A DNA stretch of 64,000 nucleotides, from the NCBI RefSeq assembly GCF_002914585.1, contig NZ_PDDM01000014.1, positions 1 through 64,000 of the forward strand, given 5' to 3'. Positions 26,375 through 35,184 of this stretch are shown here, one piece after another. The notes under the pieces are model-generated. The model saw nothing but the letters and a program-made list of their open reading frames with translations. It ran no database searches and had not been told where the DNA came from. The DNA comes from Pseudanabaena sp. BC1403. GTDB lineage: Bacteria; Cyanobacteriota; Cyanobacteriia; Pseudanabaenales; Pseudanabaenaceae. Made by a program: the position numbers and the translations under genes. Position 1 is the stretch's first letter. Each line of letters starts with the position of its first letter.

Positions 26375-28719
26375 GATTTTTGTTCCTCTAATGGAATCTC
26401 TACTAAAATTTCTGTCCCTTTACCCAAAATACTGTTAATCAATAATTGCCCTCCAATGCGATCGCTCCGTTCAGATATACTCAAAAGCCCAAATCCCCCA
26501 TTATCTAAATTGGGCTGAAAGCCGCAGCCATTATCAGTAATCCTAAGTGAAACCAGTGCATTTTGATAGGTGAGAACGATCGCAAGCTTCGTTGCCTTGG
26601 CATGTTTTAAAGCATTAGTAATTGCTTCTTGAGCAAGTTTGAGGAGGTTGTACCCAATCATTGCCGAGACTTGATATTCACTTCCTAAAATCTGTAGGTC
26701 AACTTGAATAGGACAATCGCGAGTTAACTTCTCGACCGATTGAGAGAATTTTTCGGCTAAGTTGGCGTATTCTTGGGCTGTAGGATATATTTCCCAGACA
26801 GAGCGCCGTGCTTCGGCAAGTCCCGTTTGAGCAATGTCATTGATGCGATCGAGGATTGGTTCGATTGCTAATGAACCTTCTTGCAGTAGCCATTTTGCGA
26901 CCCCAAGTTGGAGAGAAATGCCTGTAAAAGCCTGCGCTAAGGTGTCGTGAATTTCGCCAGCAAGTCGATTGCGTTCCTCATAGATGGCAGCCTGCTTTGC
27001 CTCTTCTGCCATGCGTATTAGCTGGATTGCTAGGGTTGCTTGATTTGCTAGAGCTTGTGTCAGTTCTAATTCTTCAGCTTGAAATTGACGTTTTTTGGTA
27101 AAGCGAAGGGTAAAGCTTCCGATAATTTCTGTTCCTAATAAAAGAGGGATACCTAATAGAGTTTTTACCCCCATATTTTCTAAGCTTTTACGCAGAGGAG
27201 TTGGTACTACTGAAGCATCATCTACTTGATAAATAGCTGGACTACGTTCGCGGATATGCTTTTTAAGAAACAAATCCTTATCCATGTTTCTGCCACGAAG
27301 CCATTTCCCTGCGAGGATGTCGATATTTTCGGCAGTTACAGGAATAATCTGATTATCCATATAAACAAGATGCGGATAAAACTTTTCAGTAGAAGAGTTA
27401 TATAGCCAGAGCGCGGAAGAAGGAGAATCTAGTTGTTCAGAGGATACCTTTAGCACATGTCCTAAAGAACTTTCGATTTCGGGTTCCGTTGCTAACACAT
27501 CTAGAGTTTGTTTCAAGACTGCATTAGCTTTGACTAATTGCACTACTCTTGCCGCAGCAGCCTGCTCTTGTTCATGGGCGATCGCTGTTTGTTGGGCTTC
27601 ATTCGATAGCCTTAACATTTCCACCGCCATCGTCATCTGTTCAGCAAGGACTTTTAATAGCCCAAAGTTCTTACCGATAGAAGGATTTTCGTCCGCAAAG
27701 CCAAGCCCTAACCAACCGATCAGGCGATCGCTAATCTGCATTGGCACAAGCCGAATCGCCTTGTTATTGTGTTCGCGATGAAACTCTCGATATTCAGGCA
27801 TTATTCTTGGATCATGAGGAGGGACGACCCATCCCAACGGTGATTTCAGAAGTTGTTCGGCTAGATCTTTCAATTCTGGCGTGAATGGAGAAATTGTCAG
27901 TCCTCTAGACATTTGGATCTGCGGATCTATCCAGCCATCTTGGTCGAATAAGACGGCATGACGAATGAATTCTCCTTCAACTAGAGCCACTGCGCCTGTG
28001 TGCGCTCCTGATATTTCTAGACTTGCTTTTAACATCTCAGCTAAGAAATGCTCTAGATTATCAAGTCTTGCCATCCCTGCGATCGCACTGCGTAGAGCCT
28101 TATTCGCTTTTTCTAATTCGGTAGCACGTTCTTGTTGAGATCGGAGTAGAGCTTGCTGGGTGCGATCGCGCTGAATTGCACAACCAATAGAATTTGCCGC
28201 AATTTTTAAGACTGATAATTCAGATTGACCTCGATGTTTTACTTCACGACAGTCATCAAAACCAACTACTCCCCAACATTTGTTTTCTACAAAAATCGGA
28301 ACAACATGTAACGCTTTCACTCCAAGTTTCTCTTGCCCACTCCGAAATGGTTCTGGCATGTCCTTAGTCAAATAAGTTACGCTTTGACCTTGGTTAATGT
28401 TTTCATACCATGACTCAATACCTTCATAGGTTCCTTGAGAGACTTCTGGATGAGAAATTTGTGAGACAGTGCCAAGAGAATTCCACTCATATAACATTTT
28501 CCAGCAAGGTAATGGCTGTTCTGGACAATCAAAATTCTCAATTACGCTAACGCGATCAGTCTCTAGTGCCTCTCCGATTATCTTTATAGCAGTATTAACA
28601 GCATCATCAAGTGGTGTGATCGTCAGTAATACGCTAGTTGCATTAGCAGATGCTTTTAGTAGGCGATCGCTCAGCGTCTCCTTATGATCTTCATTCAGAT
28701 GTAAGAAGTTCTGTGGCAT
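26371..28719 (-). CDS. GAF-domain histidine kinase of the NarX/HisKA_3 type
   Basis: The 782-residue soluble kinase has three GAF-like regions (about 30-195, 215-390, 420-570); the first has phytochrome-like GAF features (VPIFVENKCWGVVGFDDC). A HisKA_3 dimerisation domain follows with LAGEIHDTLAQ (His591), and a GHKL ATPase with AQEAITNALKHAKA, ITDNGCGF and GGFGLLSISERS. It phosphorylates the NarL-type regulator whose gene overlaps its stop. No membrane helices are seen, so it senses a cytoplasmic signal, possibly a bound chromophore, redox cofactor or small ligand; no clear chromophore cysteine can be assigned. Confidence 0.92.
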   Translation of the reverse strand: MPQNFLHLNEDHKETLSDRLLKASANATSVLLTITPLDDAVNTAIKIIGEALETDRVSVIENFDCPEQPLPCWKMLYEWNSLGTVSQISHPEVSQGTYEGIESWYENINQGQSVTYLTKDMPEPFRSGQEKLGVKALHVVPIFVENKCWGVVGFDDCREVKHRGQSELSVLKIAANSIGCAIQRDRTQQALLRSQQERATELEKANKALRSAIAGMARLDNLEHFLAEMLKASLEISGAHTGAVALVEGEFIRHAVLFDQDGWIDPQIQMSRGLTISPFTPELKDLAEQLLKSPLGWVVPPHDPRIMPEYREFHREHNNKAIRLVPMQISDRLIGWLGLGFADENPSIGKNFGLLKVLAEQMTMAVEMLRLSNEAQQTAIAHEQEQAAAARVVQLVKANAVLKQTLDVLATEPEIESSLGHVLKVSSEQLDSPSSALWLYNSSTEKFYPHLVYMDNQIIPVTAENIDILAGKWLRGRNMDKDLFLKKHIRERSPAIYQVDDASVVPTPLRKSLENMGVKTLLGIPLLLGTEIIGSFTLRFTKKRQFQAEELELTQALANQATLAIQLIRMAEEAKQAAIYEERNRLAGEIHDTLAQAFTGISLQLGVAKWLLQEGSLAIEPILDRINDIAQTGLAEARRSVWEIYPTAQEYANLAEKFSQSVEKLTRDCPIQVDLQILGSEYQVSAMIGYNLLKLAQEAITNALKHAKATKLAIVLTYQNALVSLRITDNGCGFQPNLDNGGFGLLSISERSDRIGGQLLINSILGKGTEILVEIPLEEQKS

Positions 28720-28791
28720 CTGCTTTGCTTAGGAAATATTACTTAAAATTACTTAAAAATATTAATTAGATAGATAGATTTATAAAGTTAA

Positions 28792-28950
28792 CTAATTCTT
28801 AGAAACCATTTAAGAATTGTCTAGATCCCCCCCAGCCCCCCTTAAAAAGGGGGGAGAATTTAAATTCTTCCCCCTTTTTAAGGGGGGCTGGGGGGGATCT
28901 CTTAGGGATTTTGAACGTAAGAAGTAATTCTTAAATAGTTTCTTAATTAC
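28792..28950. mobile_element. MITE-like element with nested long hairpin
   Basis: Imperfect terminal inverted repeats of about 27 bp (TTAGAAACCATTTAAGAATT on the left; the complement of AATTCTTAAATAGTTTCTTA on the right) bracket a long hairpin at 28824-28899. That hairpin has arms GATCCCCCCCAGCCCCCCTT and its complement, then AAAAAGGGGGGAGAATT. It contains no gene. It lies between the divergent histidine kinase and CDGSH genes. Beyond it, to 29233, there is AT-rich DNA that probably holds the CDGSH promoter. Confidence 0.65.
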
Positions 28951-29233
28951 TTCTCATTATAAATTTAAAGTTGTATAAGCTGGGCTAGCATATCTTTAAC
29001 TTTAAATTTCCATAGTTAATTTTATTACATTTCCCATCTTTTCTTAATACAAATAAAAAACTCTGTACTTAAGTACAGTTCCAAATCAGTTATTTGGTTA
29101 AAAAATTCAAACCCTTAAGACAGGGACTAATAATTCTTCCCCCTGATAGGGTATTTATAACAGTGAAGAAACAAAAGCATATAAATATTTCTTTTACTGC
29201 TGTTGACATTTACCCAAGGCATCGAGAGCAACT

Positions 29234-29503
29234 ATGTCAGAAAATAATTCAATTGAACCCAAAATTGTTGACAAGAAACCAGTGGTAATGACCCTAGAAG
29301 CAGGGAAATATTTCTGGTGTAGCTGTGGATTGTCAGCAAATCAGCCTTTCTGCAATGGCGCACATAAAGGAACAAGTTTCACTCCTGTAAGTTTTGAACT
29401 TTCGGAATCTACAAAAATGCCGCTATGCCTCTGCAAATATACTGCTAACGCTCCAAAGTGTGACGGTGCTCATTTAAAGCTGACAGATGCTGTTGCCAAT
29501 TAG
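29234..29503 (+). CDS. CDGSH iron-sulfur domain protein (two motifs)
   Basis: The 89-residue product has two CDGSH-type [2Fe-2S] motifs of the form CxC-x6-PxC(D/N)GxH: CSCGLSANQPFCNGAH (about 29-44) and CLCKYTANAPKCDGAH (about 64-79). Each holds a cluster through three Cys and one His. These mitoNEET-like proteins take part in redox sensing or cluster transfer. It heads a run of redox and transport genes and follows a MITE-like element in its upstream region. Confidence 0.93.
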   Translation: MSENNSIEPKIVDKKPVVMTLEAGKYFWCSCGLSANQPFCNGAHKGTSFTPVSFELSESTKMPLCLCKYTANAPKCDGAHLKLTDAVAN

Positions 29504-29515
29504 CCATAATCATAA

Positions 29516-29751
29516 ATGTCTATTGCTATCGCCGATCGCTTAGCACCCCATAACAAAACCATACGCGAAGCAATCGATCAAAGCACCGATCTGAAGGACG
29601 CTAGAACCGCAGATCTCTACACTGAGATTTCTCGCATTGTAGATAAGTATCTATGGCTTTTATTGCTGAACTTGCTCAGGATTGGAGTACTGAGGCGGGT
29701 TCTCAATTAATCCAATTACTCTTCCAAGAAGTTTTTCCCAAAATTGGTTAA
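29516..29751 (+). pseudogene. dps: Dps-family remnant
   Basis: Codons from the ATG at 29516 read ADRLAPHNKTIREAIDQSTD and then DARTADLYTEISRIVDKYLW, which matches the C-terminal helix region of Dps/ferritin-like DNA-protection proteins. About 100 N-terminal residues, including the ferroxidase ligands, are missing. After KYLW, where Dps has FLEAHLQ, the frame becomes LLLLNLLRIG and stops. In the next frame MAFIAELAQDWSTEAG continues to 29751, so either a frameshift or a junction with another sequence follows. It is most likely a deletion remnant inside the redox operon. Confidence 0.65.
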
Positions 29752-29830
29752 GTAAGGAATTACGTATTCATTAAGACTCGTAGGAACAATTCACGAACTG
29801 TTTCTACAGTAAAAAGTGACTAAAGATTTT

Positions 29831-30286
29831 ATGGATAATCGAACTATCTATTTTTTAGCAGCACTAATTGGCGGCGCAATTCTCCCCGTTCAAGTTGCTA
29901 TTAATACTTTACTCCGACGTTATGTGGGCGAACCGATGCAAGTCACATTTATCTCCTACCTCGTTGGTACTTTAGCTTCTCTCGGAGTTTGCGTATTTGC
30001 ACAATATCCACTCCCTACTTTGCCTTCTCTTTCCCAAACTTCTTGGTGGATGTGGATCGGTGGAGGTTTAGGGACTCTGTATGTTTGGTCAACTATTTTT
30101 GCAACGCCAAAGATTGGAGCAGCTCTTGCTCTAGGTTTGACGATCGCAGGACAGATGCTTGCCGCACTTTTTCTTGACCATTATGGAGCACTAGGACTTA
30201 CTAAATACTCATTAAGTCCGATTAGGATAGCAGGAGTTCTATTAGTGATTTTCGGAGTTTCCCTTGTTGCTTACGATAAAAGATAA
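29831..30286 (+). CDS. DMT-superfamily transporter, YdcZ-like half-size protein
   Basis: The product of about 151 residues from the ATG at 29831 (MDNRTIYFLAALIGG) has four to five membrane helices and the DUF606/YdcZ pattern (GAILPVQVAINTLLRRYVG, FATPKIGAALALGLTIAGQM, RIAGVLLVIFGVSLVAYDKR, each in separate helices). Half-size DMT proteins of this type work as dimers; substrates are unknown. A GTG five codons upstream is possible. It is in line with the MFS gene 34 bp downstream. Confidence 0.8.
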   Translation: MDNRTIYFLAALIGGAILPVQVAINTLLRRYVGEPMQVTFISYLVGTLASLGVCVFAQYPLPTLPSLSQTSWWMWIGGGLGTLYVWSTIFATPKIGAALALGLTIAGQMLAALFLDHYGALGLTKYSLSPIRIAGVLLVIFGVSLVAYDKR

Positions 30287-30320
30287 TGGGCAGCCTCAAA
30301 GAATTGATTAATTAAAACTC

Positions 30321-31514
30321 ATGAAAATTGCGATCGCCACCAAATTTAATTCTCTACCTACTCGTATAACTTTGCTGGTTGCTAGTATGTTGACGATTAT
30401 GGCAAGTGCCACGATCGCGCCTTCTTTACCAGCAATGTTGAAACATTTTGAGTCAGTCCCGAACTCAGCTTATTGGGTCAGATTAGTACTGACTTTACCT
30501 GCACTCTTTATAGCTATTAGCGCTCCAATACTGGGAGTTTTAGTAGATCGGATAGGACGAAAACCTTTATTATTTCTATCCCTAATTATCTATGGCTTAG
30601 CGGGCAGCTCTGGATTATGGCTAAACTCCTTAGATACAATTATTATTGGTCGAGCATTGTTAGGCGTTAGTGTAGCAGGGATTTCTATTTCTACTACGGC
30701 TTTAATTGCTGACTACTATAGCGGAGCAGCTAGAGGAAAGTTTCTGGGCTTACAGGCAGCCTTTAGTTCTTTAGGCGGTGTAGTATTTGTCTCTTTGGGA
30801 GGATGGTTAGCTGATATCGGATGGCGTAATCCTTTTCTAATCTACTTCGCGGCACTGTTGGTATTGCCTGCGGTCTGGTCTTTTTTGTCAGAGCCACCAC
30901 GCCAAGATTCAACCCAATCTTCTGATCATTCTAGTAATTCCGAAAAGTCTAGTCGCTTGCCATATCTCATTGTTGGGCTAACATTTTCAGCCGCAATGCT
31001 AGGTCAGATGGCTTTTTATACGATTCCAGTACAGATCCCTTTCTATCTCAAGAATTTATTCCAATCCTCTGCTTCCCAAAGTGGAATTGCGATCGCAATT
31101 TGCACTCTCGGTTCTGCTATATCATCTTTTCAATATCAACGAATTAAAGCTAAAACAACCTTTTTTAGTATCTACGGCATTGCTTTTAGCACTATGGCTC
31201 TGGGCTTCGGTTTGATTAGCCTAGGTAGTAGTTTTACAATCGTTGTTGTAGGTTTAGGAACCGTAGGCATTGGACTGGGTTTGGTGATGCCAAATATGAC
31301 CTTCTGTCTTACTTCCGCTACTCCTGTGAATATGCGCGGCAAGATTTTAGGCGGTTTAACAACTTCTATGTTTTTAGGTCAGTTCGTATCACCTCTCGTG
31401 AGTCAGCCTTTGAGTCTCGCGATCGGCTTGAATGCAACCTATGGTGCTGCGGGAATTGCAATGGTGATATTAGCGATCGCCTTTATGTTTTTGCTGTGGA
31501 ATTGGAAAGACTAA
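30321..31514 (+). CDS. MFS transporter
   Basis: The 397-residue product has about 12 membrane helices and the MFS loop motif between helices 2 and 3 (GVLVDRIGRKPLLF). ATIAPSLPAML and GRALLGVSVAGIS fit the DHA1 drug/efflux group. The middle loop is charged (QDSTQSSDHSSNSEKSS). It likely exports a small molecule with proton exchange. Its placement between redox genes suggests export of a quinone-like, metal or toxic compound, but the substrate is not shown. Confidence 0.88.
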   Translation: MKIAIATKFNSLPTRITLLVASMLTIMASATIAPSLPAMLKHFESVPNSAYWVRLVLTLPALFIAISAPILGVLVDRIGRKPLLFLSLIIYGLAGSSGLWLNSLDTIIIGRALLGVSVAGISISTTALIADYYSGAARGKFLGLQAAFSSLGGVVFVSLGGWLADIGWRNPFLIYFAALLVLPAVWSFLSEPPRQDSTQSSDHSSNSEKSSRLPYLIVGLTFSAAMLGQMAFYTIPVQIPFYLKNLFQSSASQSGIAIAICTLGSAISSFQYQRIKAKTTFFSIYGIAFSTMALGFGLISLGSSFTIVVVGLGTVGIGLGLVMPNMTFCLTSATPVNMRGKILGGLTTSMFLGQFVSPLVSQPLSLAIGLNATYGAAGIAMVILAIAFMFLLWNWKD

Positions 31515-31553
31515 AAATTGCCCTGATTACAAATTTATTGAGGAAATAAAGTT

Positions 31554-32129
31554 ATGTCATCTATCGCTATTGTTTATTTTTCTGGTGCAGGACACACTCA
31601 TTTGATGGCTGAGGCTTTTGCTGAAGGAGCGAATAAGGTCGCAGATACTAAAGTTCAACTTTTTAGAATTACTGGTGAGGAAATTCATAACGGACGCTGG
31701 TGTAATGAAAAAGTTTTGGAATCCCTCAATCAATATGATGCGATCGTTTTCGGTTCGCCGACTTATATGGGAGGTGTAGCTGCACAGTTTAAGGCGTTTG
31801 TCGATGCTGCTAGTGGAATTTGGTTCCAACAGCTATGGAAGGATAAATTAGCAGGTGGTTTTACCCATTCAGGTTCTCCTAGTGGAGATAAGCAGGGAAC
31901 TCTACTTTATTTGGCGATCAATGCAGCCCAGCATTCGATGATTTGGGTTGGCGCTGGTGAGATGAATCAGAATGGAGTGAATCGTCTAGGTTCTTATATG
32001 GGAGTGATGGGACAGGCTGTCCCCGACTTATCTGGTACTAAAGCCGTAGAGCTTGATGCTGGCGATCGCTTGTCGGTAGAATTATATGGTCAGCGCATTG
32101 CTGAGGCAACAAAAAGATGGAAAAACTAA
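31554..32129 (+). CDS. Flavodoxin/WrbA-like NAD(P)H:quinone oxidoreductase
   Basis: The 191-residue product has the flavodoxin FMN loop at the start (VYFSGAGHTHLMAEAF), the second loop GSPTYMGGVAAQFKAF and a third loop FTHSGSPSGDKQGTL. This layout matches WrbA-type FMN enzymes, which reduce quinones by two electrons and limit oxidative stress. Its 3' end overlaps the cytochrome b561 gene by 13 bases, so the two are translationally coupled and may share a quinone pool. Confidence 0.88.
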   Translation: MSSIAIVYFSGAGHTHLMAEAFAEGANKVADTKVQLFRITGEEIHNGRWCNEKVLESLNQYDAIVFGSPTYMGGVAAQFKAFVDAASGIWFQQLWKDKLAGGFTHSGSPSGDKQGTLLYLAINAAQHSMIWVGAGEMNQNGVNRLGSYMGVMGQAVPDLSGTKAVELDAGDRLSVELYGQRIAEATKRWKN

Positions 32130-32689
32130 CTACTAAAAAGCCTAGATTTAATTCAGCGTTTCAACGCTTAATGTCGGTACATTGGTGGATGGCAGGACTC
32201 TATTTGATTCTATTCATGGGCGGTAGCTTCATGTCTCGACTGCCAAGAAGTGATTTTCGAGGAATGCTTTATGATTTCCATAAATCGATCGCTATATTAA
32301 CCATTATCCTTTTAGTATGGCGGGTTGCGATTTTAATTCAGGTGCTGTTGAAAAAATATGCGAGTCGGCTACCAAAGCTATCAAGCCAATGGATTAAAAA
32401 CTTTGTGCTGCATACTTTTATTTATGGTTTTATGGTAGGAGTACCGATAAGTGGCTTTTTCTTTTCTAATTCTTTTCGGGCCAATAATGTCAGTCTGTTT
32501 GGTTTAGGTTTACCAGATATTTTTCCTCCAAATAAAGATCTAGTTGAAATTGGGCGATCGCTACATTTTTGGCTGTCTTATACTTTTTTGGCAGTTATTG
32601 GACTGCATTTAATTAGTCAATGGAAAGTAGCTAAAGCTAATTGGCGGAGATTTGTAGGCTTTATACAAGCAAAGCGTATTGGGTCATAA
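32117..32689 (+). CDS. Cytochrome b561-family membrane protein
   Basis: The 190-residue product has four membrane helices and histidines placed as haem b ligands in bacterial cytochrome b561 (MSVHWWMAGLYLI, YDFHKSIAILT, LHTFIYGFMVGVPISG, SLHFWLSYTFLAVIGLHLI in separate helices). These proteins move electrons between quinones and acceptors such as superoxide in the inner membrane. It is the last gene of the run that begins at the CDGSH protein and is followed by a long hairpin. Confidence 0.9.
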   Translation: MEKLTTKKPRFNSAFQRLMSVHWWMAGLYLILFMGGSFMSRLPRSDFRGMLYDFHKSIAILTIILLVWRVAILIQVLLKKYASRLPKLSSQWIKNFVLHTFIYGFMVGVPISGFFFSNSFRANNVSLFGLGLPDIFPPNKDLVEIGRSLHFWLSYTFLAVIGLHLISQWKVAKANWRRFVGFIQAKRIGS

Positions 32690-32697
32690 CACCAAAT

Positions 32698-32748
32698 CAA
32701 TATAAATTTTGAAAGCCCTGATTTGCAATGCTTTCAAAATTTATATTG
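32698..32748. terminator. 18-bp hairpin after the cytochrome b561 gene
   Basis: CAATATAAATTTTGAAAG at 32698-32715 pairs exactly with CTTTCAAAATTTATATTG at 32731-32748, leaving a 15-base loop. It is likely the terminator of the redox run, although AT-rich palindromes of this kind can also be small mobile elements. Confidence 0.6.
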
Positions 32749-32817
32749 TGGCTCGTTTGAGTGCAAAGCGCTGTATGAGAAAGCTTAATCGCAATTCTAC
32801 TGAGTTAATTAATATCC

Positions 32818-34344
32818 ATGACAAGATTAAACCATCTACTAATTTCCCTACTTTCATTTACAAGTTTATTTGTAGGTAGCTTGGGAGGATTTGCTGAGGT
32901 TCCAAGCGTAAGTCAACTCTCAGATGTGAATTCTACAGATTGGGCTTTTCAAGCGTTGCAATCTCTAATAGAACGTTATCAATGCATCTCTTCAAATTCA
33001 TCTTATCGTGGAGATAGTTTCCTCACCCGCTATGAATTTGCTGCTGGTATCCAATCATGCATCAACAAGCTGGATCAAATGCTGAGTAGCGGACTTCAAG
33101 ATAAAGTTAGTCAAGAAGATTTGAACGTACTACAACGACTACAGAGCGAATTTGCGAACGAACTGAAAGTACTCACCACCAGAATAGATACCCTAGACCT
33201 GCGTACAAGTCAATTAGAAGCGCAGAAATTCTCACCCACAACAAAACTAACAGGGCAGGCAATATTTGCAATTTCTAGTGGCAGCTTTGGCGGCGATCGC
33301 ATTCTCTCGCCAACTGGTGCGGTAATCACCCGCAATCAACCCAACGTTACTTTTTTAAATCGCTTCTCTATCGACCTCAATACTAGTTTTGTTGGTAAGG
33401 ATTTGCTCAAGATCCGCCTGCTGGCTGGTAGTGCAGGCGCAAGTGATAGTACATCAGGTTTTTTAGAACCCAACTTTGCTAGCGCTCTTGATTATTCTAT
33501 TCAAGGTCGTGACAATCAGGTTAGCCTAGCACGTCTTTATTATTCGTTTACTATCGCTGAGGAAGTCCGTTTAACGATCGCCCCTTTCATGGTGGCTGGT
33601 GATTTTATTGATAAAAATCGCTATGCAAATGTCAGTTTTAATGACTTCTCAACTCAGGCTTTTATTAATAATTTTATTCTCTTACCCAGACCTGCGGGGG
33701 CTGGCGTTGTTGCTGAGTGGACTCCAAAGCAACTTCCTATTCAAATACGTGCCTTATATGTAGCCACAAATGCTAATCGACCAACTGGCTCAGCGATCGT
33801 TAACACTTTGCGATCCAGTGAGTCGGCGGAGTTACCCGTGTTAATTTTCCCTAATCGTGGTGGTGAACAGGGCTTATTTGGTGATCCCTATCAAGGTGTT
33901 GTGGAGTTAGAATATTTCCCCGACAAAAACTTTGCTCTGCGCTTGCAATATGCTGGAGGCAGGGTAATTGGCAGTAATTTTAATGCTTTTGGAGTGAATT
34001 TTGATTGGGGAATTAGCGATCGCATAGGTGTATTTGGACGCTATGGACTCAGCAACTACAACAATACAGAGTTTGGGAATATTAGCCCTAATTACTGGAT
34101 GGCTGGCTTTTCATTTAAGGATCTCTTTGCTCAAGGTTCGATTACTGGGCTAGCGGTTGGTCAACCGCTCATCGTGAGAGAGATTGGGAATGCCTCGCAG
34201 ACTAACTTTGAGGCTTTTTATAATATTCCAATCAACAAATTTATCAGAATTACGCCTCTGTTTCAAGTGATTACTAATGCTGGCAACCGCAACGAGAACG
34301 GCACAATTTGGGTTGGAGCTTTACGCACGGTGTTCTCTTTTTGA
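32818..34344 (+). CDS. Outer-membrane porin with SLH domain (OprB/iron-uptake porin type)
   Basis: The 508-residue product has a signal peptide (MTRLNHLLISLLSFTSLFVG...), an SLH domain (VNSTDWAFQALQSLIERYQC, TRYEFAAGIQSCI), a coiled-coil (about 95-135) and an OprB-like beta-barrel ending in an aromatic F. The SLH domain binds peptidoglycan-linked polymer and the barrel forms an outer-membrane channel. This is the standard cyanobacterial porin family; some members import iron. It follows the redox run but has its own upstream hairpin and gap. Confidence 0.92.
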   Translation: MTRLNHLLISLLSFTSLFVGSLGGFAEVPSVSQLSDVNSTDWAFQALQSLIERYQCISSNSSYRGDSFLTRYEFAAGIQSCINKLDQMLSSGLQDKVSQEDLNVLQRLQSEFANELKVLTTRIDTLDLRTSQLEAQKFSPTTKLTGQAIFAISSGSFGGDRILSPTGAVITRNQPNVTFLNRFSIDLNTSFVGKDLLKIRLLAGSAGASDSTSGFLEPNFASALDYSIQGRDNQVSLARLYYSFTIAEEVRLTIAPFMVAGDFIDKNRYANVSFNDFSTQAFINNFILLPRPAGAGVVAEWTPKQLPIQIRALYVATNANRPTGSAIVNTLRSSESAELPVLIFPNRGGEQGLFGDPYQGVVELEYFPDKNFALRLQYAGGRVIGSNFNAFGVNFDWGISDRIGVFGRYGLSNYNNTEFGNISPNYWMAGFSFKDLFAQGSITGLAVGQPLIVREIGNASQTNFEAFYNIPINKFIRITPLFQVITNAGNRNENGTIWVGALRTVFSF

Positions 34345-34351
34345 GACTTAC

Positions 34352-34460
34352 CTAAATCTTCCTCGCTAACGCCTTGATGGTACTGCGGAGCCATTGATTT
34401 GCTTCATCTATATAATTGGGACGATCGCGATATCTATCAACGCTATAATGTGATTCAGTA
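34352..34460 (-). pseudogene. Short C-terminal coding remnant
   Basis: On the minus strand about 36 codons read SHYSVDRYRDRPNYIDEA then QWLRSTIKALARKI and stop at 34352. There is no start codon and no upstream continuation. The sequence looks protein-like but the family is not recognised; it may be debris at the edge of the accessory patch. Confidence 0.25.
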
Positions 34461-34481
34461 AGAGATCTTCAGGTTAAAGAG

Positions 34482-34694
34482 ATGACTACAGTATCAATCT
34501 TGCCAATATCAAGTGCTAGCGGCGAAAAATCCTATCGGGCGATCGCTGGAGATAAGCAGTGGGTTGGTAAAACTGCGGGACAAGCTCTAGATGGTTTAAC
34601 TGCTCAGTTGGGTGAAGCTGAATTTACGGCGCTCCTCGTCATCCAAAGTTTTCATCCTGACCTAATGGCAAGGGATTTAGTCGTAGTAACCTGA
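34482..34694 (+). CDS. Small hypothetical protein
   Basis: The 70-residue product begins MTTVSILPISSASGEKSYRA and has GKTAGQALDGLTAQLGEAEF followed by LVIQSFHPDLMA. It resembles small conserved cyanobacterial proteins that are often near mobile genes, but no function is known to me. It stands at the left edge of the second toxin-antitoxin patch. The 34695-34971 gap holds a HIP1-bounded repeat and no convincing gene. Confidence 0.5.
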   Translation: MTTVSILPISSASGEKSYRAIAGDKQWVGKTAGQALDGLTAQLGEAEFTALLVIQSFHPDLMARDLVVVT

Positions 34695-34821
34695 TCCGTT
34701 GTCGTCAGTTTTACCTAACCTATCCAAAAAGTGCGACAGTGTCGCACCAATTAAGCTGGTCTCATGTGGTGGAATTACTAAAAATTGGAGTTATGAGCCT
34801 ACTTTCATGTATGGGCAATTA

Positions 34822-34862
34822 CCGATCGCCAAAAAATTACGGCTCACAGTAATAGCGATCGG
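34822..34862. repeat. 41-bp HIP1-bounded repeat, copy 4
   Basis: CCGATCGC at 34822 and GCGATCGG at 34855-34862 enclose CAAAAAATTACGGCTCACAG and TAATA. The linker CTTTAGGGGATGGATATTGG then GCGATC follows. Confidence 0.75.
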
Positions 34863-34971
34863 CTTTAGGGGATGGATATTGGTGCGATCTCTTTTTGCTG
34901 TTGAAATAGAGAATTAGGCGATCGGTTTATGGTGAAGATGATATTATTTTTCTAAAGAGCAAGAGTAAATC

Positions 34972-35184
34972 ATGACTAAAAGTAACAGCTTTACAGCCAT
35001 TATCTACAAAGAAGATGATATGTACATTGCCGAATGTCCAGAGATTGGCACAGTCGATCAAGGAGAAACAATTGAGCAGGCGATCGCGGGATTAAAAGAA
35101 GCGACTCGGCTGTACTTAGAGGAATTTCCTCTTCCCAAAACGTCACCTAGATTTGTGACCAGTATTGAGGTTAGCTATGCCTAA
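34972..35184 (+). CDS. hicB: HicB-family antitoxin
   Basis: The 70-residue product has the degenerate RNase-H-like HicB fold: FTAIIYKEDDMYIAECPEIG followed by GTVDQGETIEQAIAGLKEA and TRLYLEEFPLP. HicB binds and neutralises HicA. Here hicB precedes hicA and its stop overlaps the expected hicA ATG at 35177. The DNA-binding part found in longer HicB proteins is absent, as usual for the short class. Confidence 0.88.
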   Translation: MTKSNSFTAIIYKEDDMYIAECPEIGTVDQGETIEQAIAGLKEATRLYLEEFPLPKTSPRFVTSIEVSYA

